Shown: piece by piece, positions 45,347-46,035 of the stretch
How the letters are laid out: every line of letters begins with the position of its first letter
Numbering within the stretch: position 1 is the stretch's first letter
Assembly (NCBI GenBank): GCA_018333525.1
Contig: JAGXTF010000033.1
Coordinates: forward strand, 1 to 46,035
From: Bacteroidota bacterium
GTDB lineage: Bacteria > Bacteroidota > Bacteroidia > NS11-12g > UBA955
DNA length: 46,035 bases
Direction of reading: 5' to 3'
Made by a program: the position numbers and the translations under genes
The notes under the pieces: model-generated
What the model saw: only the letters and a program-made list of their open reading frames with translations
The model's database searches: none
Told to the model about the DNA's origin: nothing

Positions 45347-45790
45347 ATGGGAACATATACAAGAATTATATATCATGTGGTTTTTGCTACCAGGCGGCGG
45401 GAAAGAACATTGACAAAGGAGGGTCGTATAAAATTATTTGCATATATGATTGGAATTTTGCAGAAAAAGAAGTGTTATTTATATATTATCAATGGGGTTG
45501 AAGATCATATTCACATCCTGTTTGACCTTCATCCGGATATTACGCTTTCCTCATTAATCAAGGATATTAAGATGGCGAGTACCGTTTTTATTAAGCAAGA
45601 GAAATTATTTCCGAATTTTAGAGGTTGGCAGGAAGGTTTTGGTGCGTTTACCGTTAGTTCTCAATCAAAAGAAAGGGTAATTGAATACATCGAAAATCAG
45701 GAACAACGGCATATGAATATGGATTCTAAACAGGAACAAATCGATTTATTGAATGAGGCAAAAATTAAATTTGATGAAAAATATTTGTAA
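45347..45790 (+). CDS. IS200/IS605-type Y1 transposase (REP-associated type possible)
   Basis: A 147-residue Y1-transposase. The ATG at 45347 (MGTYTRIIYHVVFATRRRER) is chosen over a TTG five codons earlier. The HUH metal motif is DHIHILF near residue 57 and the catalytic Tyr lies in ERVIEYIENQEQRH near residue 113, as in IS200/IS605 TnpA and the related REP-associated tyrosine transposases (RAYT). There is no accompanying tnpB, and short hairpins flank the gene on the downstream side, which fits a single-gene IS200 or RAYT that cuts and joins ssDNA at such hairpins. The 10-bp phased repeats lie just upstream. Confidence 0.85.
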   Translation: MGTYTRIIYHVVFATRRRERTLTKEGRIKLFAYMIGILQKKKCYLYIINGVEDHIHILFDLHPDITLSSLIKDIKMASTVFIKQEKLFPNFRGWQEGFGAFTVSSQSKERVIEYIENQEQRHMNMDSKQEQIDLLNEAKIKFDEKYL

Positions 45791-45828
45791 ATAATCTAGA
45801 TTGTTTTGTTCATAAACGGGAGAATATT

Positions 45829-45845
45829 CAACCCCTTCGGGGTTG
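45829..45845. other. CCCC-TTC-GGGG hairpin downstream of transposase
   Basis: CAACCCC (45829-45835) and GGGGTTG (45839-45845) form a perfect 7-bp stem around TTC. There is no T run. It resembles REP-type hairpins that IS200/RAYT enzymes recognise, and a second stem of the form AATCCC-TTC-GGGATT occurs in each of the following 83-bp repeats. Confidence 0.5.
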
Positions 45846-45872
45846 GTATTTCGTAACGCCGGGGGCTACGGA

Positions 45873-46035
45873 AATTGAATCCCTTCGGGATTTTGAATGC
45901 AAAAAACAAAATTCGACTATCAGAGTTGGTGTGTGATGATGTCAATGGTTAGGGGAATTGAATCCCTTCGGGATTTTGAATGCAAAAAACAAAATTCGAC
46001 TATCAGAGTTGGTGTGTGATAATGTCAATGGTTAG
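45873..46035. repeat. 83-bp direct tandem repeat (continues past window end)
   Basis: Two copies with an exact 83-bp period, at 45873-45955 and from 45956 to at least 46035, identical except at one position in the aligned bases. Each contains an AATCCC-TTC-GGGATT hairpin, then a GAATGCAAAAAACAAAATTC segment and AGAGTTGGTGTGTGAT. Units abut directly with no variable spacers, so this is not a CRISPR array. No ORF of note is present. The array likely continues beyond the window. Confidence 0.85.

Noticed and set aside
45873-46035. CRISPR array
   Set aside because: The repeat is 83 bp with no variable spacers, and no cas genes are present.

Overview
The window is chromosomal DNA of a member of the Bacteroidota. 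The evidence is a gliding-motility-type (type IX secretion) C-terminal domain on a 1732-residue PKD-repeat protein, many lipoproteins and secreted beta-barrel proteins, the bacillithiol deacetylase bshB1, a DUF3109 protein, a thioredoxin-reductase-like ferredoxin-NADP reductase, and one clear Bacteroidota-type promoter (TAnnTTTG) in front of a tetR gene. The genome cannot be named more precisely from sequence alone; an environmental Chitinophagales- or Saprospirales-like lineage would fit.

Layout. 1-4250: a truncated DinB-like gene, a ~200-bp palindromic repeat element, then four minus-strand genes (three lipoproteins and one soluble Cys-containing protein). At least three of these are separated by related imperfect palindromes whose ends pair across each gene, as in an integron cassette array without a visible integrase. 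4270-5080: two tandem tail-less ssb genes and a terminator. 5078-11340 (minus): mtgA, a lipoprotein, a ~300-bp minisatellite, ferredoxin-NADP reductase, a secreted VWA protein, and an M28-like lipoprotein overlapping bshB1. 11391-11665: a tandemly duplicated palindromic element. 11797-18848 (plus): yicC, tag, two paralogous secreted GExH hydrolase-like proteins, pssA, purE and a DUF3109 gene; the first five are joined by stop/start overlaps or a one-base gap. 18955-21160: a beta-barrel protein overlapping a secreted protein.

21185-27616 (minus): a multipass GT-C-like membrane protein, an unlisted 38-residue membrane peptide, a rhodanese/phosphatase-like protein, a UbiA prenyltransferase, def-ruvX, and a tetR-MFS efflux operon with its own operator. 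27638-40024 (minus): the giant PKD/CHU_C protein, groES-groEL, a small membrane protein and an alpha-2-macroglobulin with an embedded TonB-plug-like segment. 40262-46035: an AsmA-like protein with a long charged helix, a sterol-desaturase-type hydroxylase, a frameshifted lipoprotein gene, an IS200-type transposase preceded by 10-bp phased repeats, and an 83-bp tandem repeat running off the window end.

Most genes are housekeeping or envelope functions. The unusual material is in the non-coding DNA: the cassette-like array, helically phased 10-bp repeats at both ends of the window, the duplicated palindrome, the minisatellite and the terminal 83-bp repeats. Among the proteins, the coupled GExH pair (one copy lacking the key His) and the macroglobulin with a plug-like insert stand out.
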